DNA of 34,005 bases from contig JAVKDP010000111.1 of NCBI GenBank assembly GCA_040222185.1, positions 1 through 34,005 on the forward strand. The letters are read 5' to 3'. The notes under the pieces were generated by a model. It ran no database searches. It saw only the letters and a list, made by a program, of their open reading frames with translations, and had not been told where the DNA came from. Position numbers and translations under genes: made by a program. This document shows positions 8,670 to 16,201 of this stretch, in pieces; within the stretch, counting starts at the first letter, position 1; each line of letters starts with the position of its first letter. The stretch is from JAVKDP01 sp040222185. GTDB lineage: Bacteria; Bacteroidota; Rhodothermia; Balneolales; Balneolaceae.

Positions 8670-9644
8670 CTAATCCAGTGAATTCATATTCGTTTCGGAG
8701 ATCTCCTTGAACATAGCATATTCTTCAGGAGAAGTGTCGGCAAAGAGGTAGAAAATCGGGTTAACAGGTTTGCCATGTAGATGAATTTCATAGTGGATAT
8801 GAGGGCCTTCAACTAGCCCGGAATCACCGGATTTTGCAATTTCTTGCCCTCGTGTAACCTTAGCTCCAACTTTAATGTCTTTGCCATAGGCTGATAAGTG
8901 AGCATAACGGGTTTCAAATCCAAAACCATGATCGATAGTAACAACACGCCCAAGATTCCCGTTTCTACCTACAAACTTAACTACTCCATCACCAGTAGCA
9001 AAGACAGGCGAACCGATATCGGCTCTGAAATCCAGGCCATTGTGAGGCCGTTCATATTGCAAAATAGGGTGGTAACGAGGTCCGAAACCGCTGAGAAGAA
9101 TGCCACTACCAGGTTTGATAGCTGGGATATGCTTCATTTCCTGCTTATTATTATTGTATTGGCTTTTGATTTCTTCAAAGCTCAAACTCTGTATGCTAAG
9201 CTTTCTTTCAAGGTTATCAACTTTTTCGGCGGTCCATTTTAAAAGATCCGCTGTTGATTGATTATAAATATCAAATTCCTGGAATTGAGTAGACCCGCCT
9301 GTTCCTGCAAGTCGTTCTTCAGCTTCAATAACGTCCAGGCCAAGCACTGATCTATAAATTTCGTTATCTCGTTCGGCGATATCTGAAAGTCTACTATCTA
9401 ACTCTATTAAGGCATCTTTTGTTGATTCGAGTTGGTTAAATAAAACTCTGTTTTCAGCCTGAAGTGCTAATTCGGCAGGGGTGCCGATTTTGGTAGAAAG
9501 AATTGTTATTCCAATACCAGAAAGTACAACGCCAACCAAAATCCAGATAGAGATATTGTAAATCACCTGTTCTTTACGGTTATACTCTATTGGTATAAAT
9601 TCGCAGTTAGACTCGTCGTAGTAGTAATGATTCTGTATTGACAT
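8670..9644 (-). CDS. membrane-anchored M23 family peptidoglycan peptidase
   Basis: A 324-residue protein with a short cytoplasmic head, one membrane helix (about 29-50), a coiled-coil stretch (about 60-165) and a C-terminal LytM/M23 domain. The zinc ligands are present: His201 and Asp205 in HNGLDFRAD, and His284 in PHIHYE with His282 as the catalytic neighbour. It should therefore be an active endopeptidase that cuts peptide cross-links in the cell wall from the periplasmic side. The coiled coil plus M23 layout resembles cell-shape and division hydrolases of Bacteroidota. It lies 74 bases downstream of hprK on the same strand. A near-match promoter box, TACCTTTA, lies on the minus strand just ahead of it. 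Confidence 0.92.
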   Translation of the reverse strand: MSIQNHYYYDESNCEFIPIEYNRKEQVIYNISIWILVGVVLSGIGITILSTKIGTPAELALQAENRVLFNQLESTKDALIELDSRLSDIAERDNEIYRSVLGLDVIEAEERLAGTGGSTQFQEFDIYNQSTADLLKWTAEKVDNLERKLSIQSLSFEEIKSQYNNNKQEMKHIPAIKPGSGILLSGFGPRYHPILQYERPHNGLDFRADIGSPVFATGDGVVKFVGRNGNLGRVVTIDHGFGFETRYAHLSAYGKDIKVGAKVTRGQEIAKSGDSGLVEGPHIHYEIHLHGKPVNPIFYLFADTSPEEYAMFKEISETNMNSLD

Positions 9645-9718
9645 CGTAGGGTTTTTCGTACCACGCTAAAGGTAGCAACTCCTGGATTTCCTTCAAAGAG
9701 AAGATTTATAGTGCTTTG

Positions 9719-10750
9719 TTACTCTATATCTCCTTCAAAATATTCAATTGCCCGCTTGGGCGACACGTCCATTCCTTTGGTTTTATCTGCTATGGTAGAC
9801 TGAATCCGTTCTTGAAAAGCTTCCGCCGGGTCATATCCGTAATGTTTCAAAAGATGATTCATCGCAATTACCTCAGCAATAACTGTAATGTTTTTTCCGG
9901 GAGTAATTGGAAGATGAATCAAGGGAATCTCAAGATCCAGGAGGTTTACATTATCGTGATCAAGGCCGGTTCTGTTAATGTCAGAAGCATCGTCCCAAAG
10001 GGTAAGCTCCATGACCAATTCCAGCCTTTTTTGATAACGAATAGATCGTATTCCAAACATGGACATCACATCTACAATACCGAGACCACGTATTTCCATG
10101 AAATGCTTACTAATTTGAGTAGCTGATGCCATTAGTACACTACTTTTTTTGGTAAGCATCACTACATCATCTGCTACTAAGCGATGGCCTCGTTCAACTA
10201 AATCGAGAGCTACTTCGCTTTTTCCTATCCCTGATTTACCTACAATCAGAATACCGATTCCGTAAACATCAACCATGGCACCATGCACCATCGTTTGTAA
10301 TGCAAACTGATCATCCAGAAAATCTCTAAGTAGAAACATGAAACGGGTAGTCTCAAATGCAGTAACATAAACCGGAATACCAACTTCTTCAGCCATTTCC
10401 AGTAAATAGTCAGGAAGTGTATTTCCATCAGTTAGAAAGATTGCAGGGATTTCAAACTGGGTCAGGTTACTAAAGGCCTGAATCTGTTTTTTCTTTGATA
10501 GGTTTTCAAGAAATTGGGATTCAGTATTGCCTATTACCTGTATTCTATGGAAAGTAAATAGCTTCACATAGCCGGCCAGGGCAAGGCCAGGACGGTGGAG
10601 ATTAGCTTCACGTACAAATCGGTGATCGCCACAATCTCCTGCTGCACAAGCCTCTAGTTTAATGTGAACACGTTCCCTTAGCCGCTCAACGAGATAGCTA
10701 ACGCTGATTTTTTCCTTTATTGGAATAGGGGGCTGTGGAGTAAATGGCAT
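9719..10750 (-). CDS. hprK: HPr kinase/phosphorylase
   Basis: HprK phosphorylates and dephosphorylates Ser46 of HPr-type carriers. The 343-residue length is some 30 longer than the common form, mostly in the N-terminal part. The Walker A motif GKSGIGKS spans residues 171-178. His156 (MVHGAMVD), the ADD pair at about 193-195 and the family signature MEIRGLGIVDVMSMFG at about 218-233 are all present. The conserved PGKNITVIAEVIAMNHLLK stretch (key residues only) lies near 283-301. It is the third gene of an xerC-hpf-hprK string, with seven bases between it and hpf. No HPr or PTS gene is in the window. In this group HprK may serve an incomplete PTS; that is inference. Confidence 0.95.
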   Translation of the reverse strand: MPFTPQPPIPIKEKISVSYLVERLRERVHIKLEACAAGDCGDHRFVREANLHRPGLALAGYVKLFTFHRIQVIGNTESQFLENLSKKKQIQAFSNLTQFEIPAIFLTDGNTLPDYLLEMAEEVGIPVYVTAFETTRFMFLLRDFLDDQFALQTMVHGAMVDVYGIGILIVGKSGIGKSEVALDLVERGHRLVADDVVMLTKKSSVLMASATQISKHFMEIRGLGIVDVMSMFGIRSIRYQKRLELVMELTLWDDASDINRTGLDHDNVNLLDLEIPLIHLPITPGKNITVIAEVIAMNHLLKHYGYDPAEAFQERIQSTIADKTKGMDVSPKRAIEYFEGDIE

Positions 10751-10757
10751 GTTCTAA

Positions 10758-11057
10758 TTAATGGGTTGTATATTTTTTTTCTTTATATCTCTTAAGCTGT
10801 CTGGATAGATTTTCAACAGCAGCCAGAATAGCGTGCTCATACTTTTCAGCAGACTCTGTAGCTGTTAAGACTTTATTTGGTATCTGAATAACAATTTCTG
10901 CTTGTTGCGGAGTTTTAGCAGATGGATTGGGTTGGAGAACGATGTTACAGCTCACAATACGATCAAAAAATTGCTCGAGTTTGGAAACTGCATCTTTACT
11001 GAATTGTTTAAGTCCGTTACTTGATTCGAAATGGCGCGCTGTAAATGTGATATTCAT
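10758..11057 (-). CDS. hpf: ribosome hibernation-promoting factor (HPF/RaiA, short form)
   Basis: A 99-residue protein of the short HPF/RaiA class, which binds the ribosomal decoding centre in stationary phase. Typical stretches are MNITFTARHFESSNGLKQF at the N-terminus and the basic C-terminal helix NLSRQLKRYKEKKY. The long-form dimerisation tail is absent. It sits between xerC (14 bases upstream) and hprK (seven bases downstream), so the three are probably one transcript. Linkage of xerC and hpf is common in Bacteroidota. Confidence 0.92.
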   Translation of the reverse strand: MNITFTARHFESSNGLKQFSKDAVSKLEQFFDRIVSCNIVLQPNPSAKTPQQAEIVIQIPNKVLTATESAEKYEHAILAAVENLSRQLKRYKEKKYTTH

Positions 11058-11071
11058 TTTGTCTCCTAGTT

Positions 11072-11992
11072 TTATTGTGTTTTTGCTCTTGGATGTGCTT
11101 GTTGGTAGACGTTTTTAAGACGCTCTACACTTGTATGGGTATAAACCTGTGTGGCTGCTAAGCTTGCATGGCCTAAAAATTCCTTGATGATTCTGATATC
11201 AGCTCCATTATTCAGCATATGAGTCGCAAAACTATGCCGTAATACATGAGGGCTTTTTTGAGTGACCTCACTTGCCGATTTCAAATATCTCTCCACCATA
11301 TATCGTACCGACCGATCATAAATCCTTTGCCCGCTCGCAGCGAGAAAGAGTGCTTTTTTAGCATCTGAGTCTGTTCTCTTTCCGAACATCTCACCCCGTA
11401 CTTTTTTGAATTTCTCAATTATTTCGATAGCTGTTTTCCCAATAGGAATGATTCTTTGCTTATTTCCTTTCCCAAGCACTGTAACCTGGCCAGACCGGGT
11501 ATCCACATCAGTAACATTTAGCCCGACCAATTCGCTAACCCTGATTCCAGTGCCATAAAATATCTCAAGGATCGCCCTGTCTTGTAATCCTTGTGGGGTT
11601 GAAATGTCAATTCCATCAAACATTCTACCAAGATCTTCTTCTGTCACTGTTTTGGGTAATGTTTTATCCTTTTTGGGAACTACTAACAGGTGAGCCGGAT
11701 TCTTCTGGATATGGCCCCGTTTGAAACAGTACTTAAAAAAGGATCTTAGAGCAGCTACTTTTCTGGCAATAGAACTTTTAGCAAGTCCATCATTTGATAA
11801 CTCACCCAGCCAAAGTCTTATGGTTAATCTGGTGATTGAATGTACATCCACTTTTTCCTCTGGAATGGAATCTTGAGTAGCACAAAAATTGAGAAAAGAA
11901 GTCAGGTCATTTTGGTAGGAAGTAATGGTGTGTTTTGAGGCATTACGTTCAACCTGAAGGTATTTAAGATATTTCTCAATCAATAGTTTCAT
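11072..11992 (-). CDS. xerC: tyrosine recombinase XerC-like
   Basis: A 306-residue site-specific recombinase that resolves chromosome dimers at dif. The N-terminal SAM-like DNA-binding domain is at about residues 1-85 (RNASKHTITSYQNDL). The catalytic domain has the first arginine in YGTGIRVSELVGL, the HVLRHSFATHMLNNGAD box with His and Arg, the LGHAS histidine, and the tyrosine in QVYTHTS. I start at the ATG at 11992, because it gives the usual Xer head MKLLIEKYLKYLQ. An upstream TTG at 12010 adds only six residues. XerC over XerD is favoured by VSELVGL and the HPRAK ending, but the two are hard to separate by eye. Confidence 0.9.
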   Translation of the reverse strand: MKLLIEKYLKYLQVERNASKHTITSYQNDLTSFLNFCATQDSIPEEKVDVHSITRLTIRLWLGELSNDGLAKSSIARKVAALRSFFKYCFKRGHIQKNPAHLLVVPKKDKTLPKTVTEEDLGRMFDGIDISTPQGLQDRAILEIFYGTGIRVSELVGLNVTDVDTRSGQVTVLGKGNKQRIIPIGKTAIEIIEKFKKVRGEMFGKRTDSDAKKALFLAASGQRIYDRSVRYMVERYLKSASEVTQKSPHVLRHSFATHMLNNGADIRIIKEFLGHASLAATQVYTHTSVERLKNVYQQAHPRAKTQ

Positions 11993-12055
11993 CAGCTGTA
12001 ATATGTTCAACTGGACAATTAAAAGAAACCGAAAGAAGAGGAATTTCAGACTTTT

Positions 12056-13207
12056 TTAAACCTTTCTTCCTTTCCAGTTTGTCTTGATTCCGAATGCCTT
12101 TTTTAGAATGCAGGAAAGCCCCAAAACCTGGTACCAAAAAACAGAAAAAGGATGCAGAAAAGCTGTCCAGATACTCCATTTAAAAGTTATGTTTAGCAGA
12201 AGCCTTTGCAGTATCACTAATAAGAGAACAGTAACCGATAACCAGGTTAAAAAGTTATGGTTTGTCAATAACCCAACAATCAACGTGTAAACCGGGAACA
12301 GGAATACGATCAGGTGCATGATACCCATGAAAATGAATTCAAACAGGTTTCCAAAACCAGCCAGAAAGTTCTTTTGAAATCCACTCCATATATCAGCATG
12401 GTTAGTGTACATGCGGCATTTTACGGAATCCAGCCCATGATACATTTTAAGCTTAAAGGAGTCTTTTTTTAGGGTTCTTGCAAGCTCCATGTCTTCAACC
12501 ACTTTCATTCTAACACCTTCATGACCTTGTATTGAGTCATAAGTGTTTCGATTGAACGCAAAAAACTGTCCACAACCAGCTACGAATTTCGGGTCTAGTG
12601 TAGATTTGAAAGGCCCAGGCAACCATCGGGGAGTTCGTTCTACGTACTTGGTGGGTAGAAGAGTAAGTAAGGCGAAATAAATAAGCGGCACGATCATCTG
12701 TTCCCAAAAACTGACTAGCTTTTGTTGAGGCCACACAGTGATAGCATCAAAAGATTCTAAACTTTTGGCTGCATTAGGAATAGCATTAGGTTCAAGCCAA
12801 ACATCAGCATCTATGAAAACCAGGATATCACCTTTAGCTTGTTGAGAGAGCTGATGGCAGGCCCAGGGTTTGCCTAACCAGTTATCAGGCTTTGGCGCAC
12901 CTTTTAGATGTTTCAGGTTTGCAATAATACCTGAGAATTGTTCCAGTATCTCAGTAGTGCCATCCGTTGAGTTGTCATCCAGTACCAATACCTCAAAGTT
13001 TTCATAATCTTGTTTCAAGGCGCTTTTAACACAACGGTCAATTACAGCTTCTTCATTTCTCGCAGGGATACAAATGCTTACAAATGGAGAGTTTGGCTTT
13101 TCTTCATAACAAAGGTCACTCAATCCTTCAAACTCAAAATAATTCCGTACCAACACTGCTGAAGTGGCGATAAGAAACAGGATTGCGAAATAAAGAAAAT
13201 AAATCAT
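12056..13207 (-). CDS. family 2 glycosyltransferase, CruC/CrtQ-like (carotenoid or lipid glycosylation)
   Basis: A 383-residue membrane glycosyltransferase. One helix at the N-terminus (about 1-22) is followed by a GT-A domain with VSICIPARNEEAVID, LDDNSTDGT and the metal-binding DADVWL. Further on are NWLGKPWACHQL and a VVEDMELARTLKK acceptor-side motif, then three to four C-terminal helices. The WLGKPWAC and ED motifs resemble hydroxychlorobactene glucosyltransferase CruC and staphylococcal CrtQ; hopanoid HpnB-type enzymes look similar. Being divergent from a CrtC-like hydratase and close to an acyltransferase supports sugar transfer to a carotenoid 1'-hydroxyl. The 45-base gap to xerC may make it the first gene of the xerC-hpf-hprK transcript. 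Confidence 0.82.
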   Translation of the reverse strand: MIYFLYFAILFLIATSAVLVRNYFEFEGLSDLCYEEKPNSPFVSICIPARNEEAVIDRCVKSALKQDYENFEVLVLDDNSTDGTTEILEQFSGIIANLKHLKGAPKPDNWLGKPWACHQLSQQAKGDILVFIDADVWLEPNAIPNAAKSLESFDAITVWPQQKLVSFWEQMIVPLIYFALLTLLPTKYVERTPRWLPGPFKSTLDPKFVAGCGQFFAFNRNTYDSIQGHEGVRMKVVEDMELARTLKKDSFKLKMYHGLDSVKCRMYTNHADIWSGFQKNFLAGFGNLFEFIFMGIMHLIVFLFPVYTLIVGLLTNHNFLTWLSVTVLLLVILQRLLLNITFKWSIWTAFLHPFSVFWYQVLGLSCILKKAFGIKTNWKGRKV

Positions 13208-13234
13208 ATTGAACGAAAGGTAGTAAACACAAGG

Positions 13235-13265
13235 TTGATGGACATCAAAACAAACCGTTTATTTG
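13235..13265 (+). promoter_or_regulatory. promoter and palindrome between glycosyltransferase and crtC
   Basis: A -33 type TTG (13235-13237) is followed after 20 bases by TTTATTTG (13258-13265), one mismatch from the TAnnTTTG box. The palindrome TTGATGgaCATCAA (13235-13248) covers the -33 element. The expected transcript start falls at or next to the ATG at 13269, so the mRNA may be leaderless. Confidence 0.45.
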
Positions 13266-13268
13266 TAT

Positions 13269-14354
13269 ATGAACATTTCAACTAAACTCGAAGACGAGAA
13301 AATTGATCCCGAAAAACCATCGGGAGGGTACGAATGGTGGTATTTTGATGCATTAAGCGCTGATAAAGAATGGAGTATAGTTGTAATTTTTTATGATGGT
13401 AATCCTTTTTCGCCGAAATATATTGGCGAGCTGAGCAAAGGCTCCGGATCACATTCTGCCTTACCAAAGCACTTTCCGGCAATCAGCGTTTCATTATATC
13501 AAAATGGGAAAGCAGAGTATTATAGCTTCCTGGAATATGGTGAGGGTAGGTTTCATTGGGATGAAGAAGAACAAACCGGATCGGTCGGGAGTAATTTCTT
13601 TAAGAAAAGTATTATAGGTGATGAATTAGAGTATGAATTATTACTGACTCAAACCCTTGATTCTGGACACTCAATTAACGCAAAGTTGAAATTTACTTCC
13701 CAAAAACTACCTGAAGATCTGCTATCACATGAATCAGCAGGAGAGAAGCACTTCTGGAATCCTATTCAACCAAGAGCCAGGGTTACTGGTTCTGTAACGG
13801 TAGAAGGTAAGCGAATGGATCGCAATATACTCTTCAATGGAGATGGATATCATGACCACAACACAGGTTTTGAACCTATGAAAGATAGCTTTGATGATTG
13901 GTATTGGGGGCGTTTCCATTTTCGGGATTCTACGTTGGTTTATTACATAATGAATGGTTTGGATGGTTCTCAACAGCATGAAGCATGGCTTTTTGATAAC
14001 GAAAGTCAGCAGGTGCTCGAAAGGTTTGACGAGATCAAACTGGATTATTATGCTGTAAACAGGTTTGGTTTGAATACATCCCGAAAGCTGGAAATTATAT
14101 CATCAACATCTGAGATAACGATTCAGCAAAATAAAATAATTGATAGTGGACCTTTTTATCAGCGGTTTATGAGCGATGCGATAATGAAAAGGGAAGGGCG
14201 TGTTTTTCCGGCCCTGGGGATATCTGAATACATTAAGCCTGAAAAGATCTATGAAGAAAAGTATTGGTGGATGGTAAAGATGAGGCTTCGTTTCATGGAG
14301 GAAAAACCGCATTGGGTTCAGAAGTCAAAAATGTTGTACCAATGGACGTGGTAA
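13269..14354 (+). CDS. crtC: CrtC-like carotenoid 1,2-hydratase
   Basis: CrtC-family enzymes add water to the 1,2 double bond of an acyclic carotenoid end, making the tertiary hydroxyl that can then be glycosylated. The 361-residue protein shows the N-terminal lipocalin-like signature GYEWWYFDAL and FSPKYIGEL. A second signature, with GDGYHDHNTGFEPM and DDWYWGRFHF, matches the family pattern with its conserved Asp and Trp. I start at the ATG at 13269; a TTG two codons upstream lies inside the promoter box. No signal peptide is visible. Neighbours are a CruC-like glycosyltransferase and a PlsC-like acyltransferase. The exact carotenoid substrate is not readable, and some CrtC-like lipocalin proteins have other or unknown roles. 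Confidence 0.78.
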   Translation: MNISTKLEDEKIDPEKPSGGYEWWYFDALSADKEWSIVVIFYDGNPFSPKYIGELSKGSGSHSALPKHFPAISVSLYQNGKAEYYSFLEYGEGRFHWDEEEQTGSVGSNFFKKSIIGDELEYELLLTQTLDSGHSINAKLKFTSQKLPEDLLSHESAGEKHFWNPIQPRARVTGSVTVEGKRMDRNILFNGDGYHDHNTGFEPMKDSFDDWYWGRFHFRDSTLVYYIMNGLDGSQQHEAWLFDNESQQVLERFDEIKLDYYAVNRFGLNTSRKLEIISSTSEITIQQNKIIDSGPFYQRFMSDAIMKREGRVFPALGISEYIKPEKIYEEKYWWMVKMRLRFMEEKPHWVQKSKMLYQWTW

Positions 14355-14382
14355 CTATTGAATAGTGGATAACCGAACTTTT

Positions 14383-14443
14383 AACATTGAAGAACAAGCA
14401 TCGAACTTCAAGGTTCTTTACTCAATGTTTAGTGTTCAATGTT
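14383..14443. repeat. inverted repeat at the crtC/acyltransferase convergent junction
   Basis: AACATTGAA (14383-14391) and TTCAATGTT (14435-14443) are perfect complements, separated by 43 bases that contain further related words such as GAACTTCAAGGTTC. The right arm lies inside the last codons of the minus-strand acyltransferase and encodes its NIE(H) ending. It could act as a two-way terminator, but no T-run is obvious. Confidence 0.5.
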
Positions 14444-15097
14444 CCTGATCTTTTTCAAAAGCGTGTGTAATTCAGTTTCAAAAATACTTGTTAATTCTTT
14501 TTTAGCCAATGCTTTATCAGCTTTAACTGATTTTCCTATTAAGATAAGAAGATCGGGCTTATTTACTTTAGAATGATCTATGTAAAAGGCGACTGGTACA
14601 AAATCAACAAGCTCTGTTTTTTGGTATAGCCATGCTAGGCCTTCTTTGAAAACTGGCTTCGAATCAGAGACTGGAATTAGCTTTCCTTCCGGGTAAATAA
14701 ACAACGAGGAATTAGCCTTTTGTAATGAATCAACAGCATATCTTAAAGATTTAATTGTGTCTCTAGAATCTTCGAGGTTGATGGAAAAAGCACCTATTCT
14801 CGAAAAGAATGGATACTGTCTCATTTGTTTGTCTTCCATCAAGGCACGGGCGTTTTGCTTGAATAGTTTATTATTCAAGTAAAGAGGCAGTAAACCATCC
14901 CACCAGTAATTGTGATTGATGTAATAAACGGTCTTTGAGTTCTCCTTTGGTGAATAAAACTGCTCTATATGCACTTTTCTAAACCTCTTCCAAAGCAGAA
15001 AGCGGGTATAATGGTAGAAAAACCAGATTACGAACTTTGATTCTTTAGCAGGTATAAAATTCAAGGAGTACTTTTTTGTGGTGATAATAGGGTTCAC
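14429..15097 (-). CDS. PlsC-family acyltransferase, possible CruD-like carotenoid glycoside acyltransferase
   Basis: A 222-residue 1-acyl-glycerol-phosphate acyltransferase-like protein. The catalytic NHNYWWD is the family NHx4D motif, and FIYPEGKLIP is the PEG motif that binds the acceptor phosphate in PlsC. The start is a GTG at 15097; no in-frame ATG lies near. It ends in a repeat-derived NIEH. There is no membrane helix beyond a mildly hydrophobic segment at about 24-35. Position beside the CrtC-like and CruC-like genes suggests it adds a fatty acid to the carotenoid glucoside, as CruD does in green sulfur bacteria. A general phospholipid role is the alternative. Only 17 bases separate it from the divergent methyltransferase. 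Confidence 0.8.
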   Translation of the reverse strand: MNPIITTKKYSLNFIPAKESKFVIWFFYHYTRFLLWKRFRKVHIEQFYSPKENSKTVYYINHNYWWDGLLPLYLNNKLFKQNARALMEDKQMRQYPFFSRIGAFSINLEDSRDTIKSLRYAVDSLQKANSSLFIYPEGKLIPVSDSKPVFKEGLAWLYQKTELVDFVPVAFYIDHSKVNKPDLLILIGKSVKADKALAKKELTSIFETELHTLLKKIRNIEH

Positions 15098-15114
15098 AGC
15101 CTTATCTTACAATT

Positions 15115-15774
15115 ATGAAGAAGCATAGAGGAAAGCCGGTCGTTCCAATTACAAGTTCCGAAATCGATAAGTACGCAGAAGAGCACACCAGTGCTGAATC
15201 CACTCAATTGTTGAGTCTTATTAAATCAAGTGACGATGAACTTCAGTATATCGATATGATAAGTGGAAGAATAGTTGGTCAGCTATTAAAGATGCTTGTT
15301 AAGATATCGGGAGCCAAAAGAGTTCTTGAAATAGGTACATTTACTGGTTATTCGGCAATTTCAATGGCTGAAGCTCTCCCTGACGATGGAGAGGTTGTTA
15401 CGCTCGAAATGAACCTTAGATACCAGGAACTGGCTCAAAAGCATTTTGATTCTTCAAAAGTTGGATCTAAAATCAAGATGATCAGGGGTAATGCTCAAAG
15501 TAGTATTGAATTACTGGAAGGGTTGTTTGATCTGGTTTACCTGGATGGAGATAAAATGCGGTATGAGTTTTATTTCGAGAAACTGCTACCAATAGTGAAA
15601 TCCGGTGGCTTGATAGTAGCTGACAATGTTCTTTGGGACGGAACAGTACTTAGCCCGGAAGATCATAAAGCCCGGGCAATTGCTGACTTTAACCAACATG
15701 TTTTAAATGATGACAGAGTAGAACAAGTCTTGCTCCCAATCAGAGACGGAGTAAATGTAATTAGAAAACTATGA
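15115..15774 (+). CDS. class I SAM-dependent O-methyltransferase (CCoAOMT-like)
   Basis: A 219-residue methyltransferase of the caffeoyl-CoA O-methyltransferase-like family (Methyltransf_3). The SAM-binding glycine loop is VLEIGTFTGYSAISMAEAL. The acidic loops TLEMN and DLVYLDGDK and the metal-site region VADNVLWDG follow, as in Mg-dependent catechol-type O-methyltransferases. The natural acceptor is unknown. It is divergent from the acyltransferase with 17 bases between start codons, so each promoter must overlap the other gene. A carotenoid link is possible only by location. A hairpin follows the stop. Confidence 0.88.
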   Translation: MKKHRGKPVVPITSSEIDKYAEEHTSAESTQLLSLIKSSDDELQYIDMISGRIVGQLLKMLVKISGAKRVLEIGTFTGYSAISMAEALPDDGEVVTLEMNLRYQELAQKHFDSSKVGSKIKMIRGNAQSSIELLEGLFDLVYLDGDKMRYEFYFEKLLPIVKSGGLIVADNVLWDGTVLSPEDHKARAIADFNQHVLNDDRVEQVLLPIRDGVNVIRKL

Positions 15775-15777
15775 ACA

Positions 15778-15801
15778 ACCACTTCTTTGTAGAGAAGTGG
15801 T
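15778..15801. terminator. hairpin between convergent genes, possible two-way terminator
   Basis: ACCACTTCT and AGAAGTGGT form a nine-base stem with a six-base loop. It lies four bases after the O-methyltransferase stop and 24 bases from the end of the DUF2892-like gene. Neither strand has a clear T-run, so termination strength is uncertain. Confidence 0.5.
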
Positions 15802-15824
15802 ATGAGGCTAATAGAAAGCCAGGT

Positions 15825-16040
15825 TTATTCTTCAGCTTGATCTACACTACAGGTATTTAGTCCAAATAGAGCATAAAGCGGACAAAAGCTAATGAGGCTT
15901 GTGAGTAGGAAAATACCACCTATAATTCCCAAAATGATTAAAACTGTTCCTGAGATTACTCCTGAGAAATACAGAGCTACTATAATAAGAGTAATAACCA
16001 GTCTTATAATACGATCAGCTGAACCCATGTTTTTTTTCAT
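15825..16040 (-). CDS. small membrane protein, DUF2892-like
   Basis: A 71-residue protein with the start MKKNMGSADRIIRLVI, two hydrophobic segments (about 11-31 and 33-52), and the ending SFCPLYALFGLNTC. This is the standard form of the DUF2892/YgaP-type transmembrane domain, often linked to rhodanese or sulfide handling though of unknown function here. Two cysteines near the second helix (in SFCPLY and NTCS) are typical. It follows an 11-codon-range gap behind a possible 33-residue membrane peptide and lies downstream of the copper island on the same strand. Confidence 0.85.
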   Translation of the reverse strand: MKKNMGSADRIIRLVITLIIVALYFSGVISGTVLIILGIIGGIFLLTSLISFCPLYALFGLNTCSVDQAEE

Positions 16041-16050
16041 AACAGTACTA

Positions 16051-16152
16051 TTAAGTTGTGAAGTATTGGAAAATCAAAACAGACCCGGTAATTAATACCA
16101 GGCAAATTACACAAACTGCGATAAGCCGGATGATCTTCTGTTTTGTTGTCAT
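16051..16152 (-). CDS. possible 33-residue single-helix membrane peptide
   Basis: A short frame from an ATG at 16152 to a TAA at 16051-16053 encodes a peptide with a basic head (MTTKQKIIRL), one strongly hydrophobic helix (about residues 7-28) and a short QYFTT tail. It ends ten bases before the DUF2892-like start, as expected for a cotranscribed pair. A promoter-like CATATTTG lies 17 bases upstream of its ATG. The two proteins even share the look of their first helices (KQKIIRLIAV and ADRIIRLVIT). Short length means it could be chance. Confidence 0.45.
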   Translation of the reverse strand: MTTKQKIIRLIAVCVICLVLITGSVLIFQYFTT

Positions 16153-16168
16153 AAAGCATTTTAACCAA

Positions 16169-16176
16169 CAAATATG
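16169..16176 (-). promoter_or_regulatory. promoter-like box before the 33-residue peptide and DUF2892 gene
   Basis: The minus strand reads CATATTTG, one mismatch from TAnnTTTG, with a TTG about 21 bases upstream near 16200. It overlaps the space just after the multicopper oxidase stop, so these small genes may be transcribed apart from the copper genes. Confidence 0.4.
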
Positions 16177-16201
16177 AAGAAAGCATAAATGTTATAACAA
16201 G

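Noticed and set aside
8898..9242. 114-codon plus-strand frame within the M23 gene
   Set aside because: Shadow of the M23 domain and coiled-coil coding sequence; no independent support.
11976..12179. 67-codon minus-strand frame between xerC and the glycosyltransferase
   Set aside because: It overlaps the ends of both real genes in another frame and has no recognisable content.
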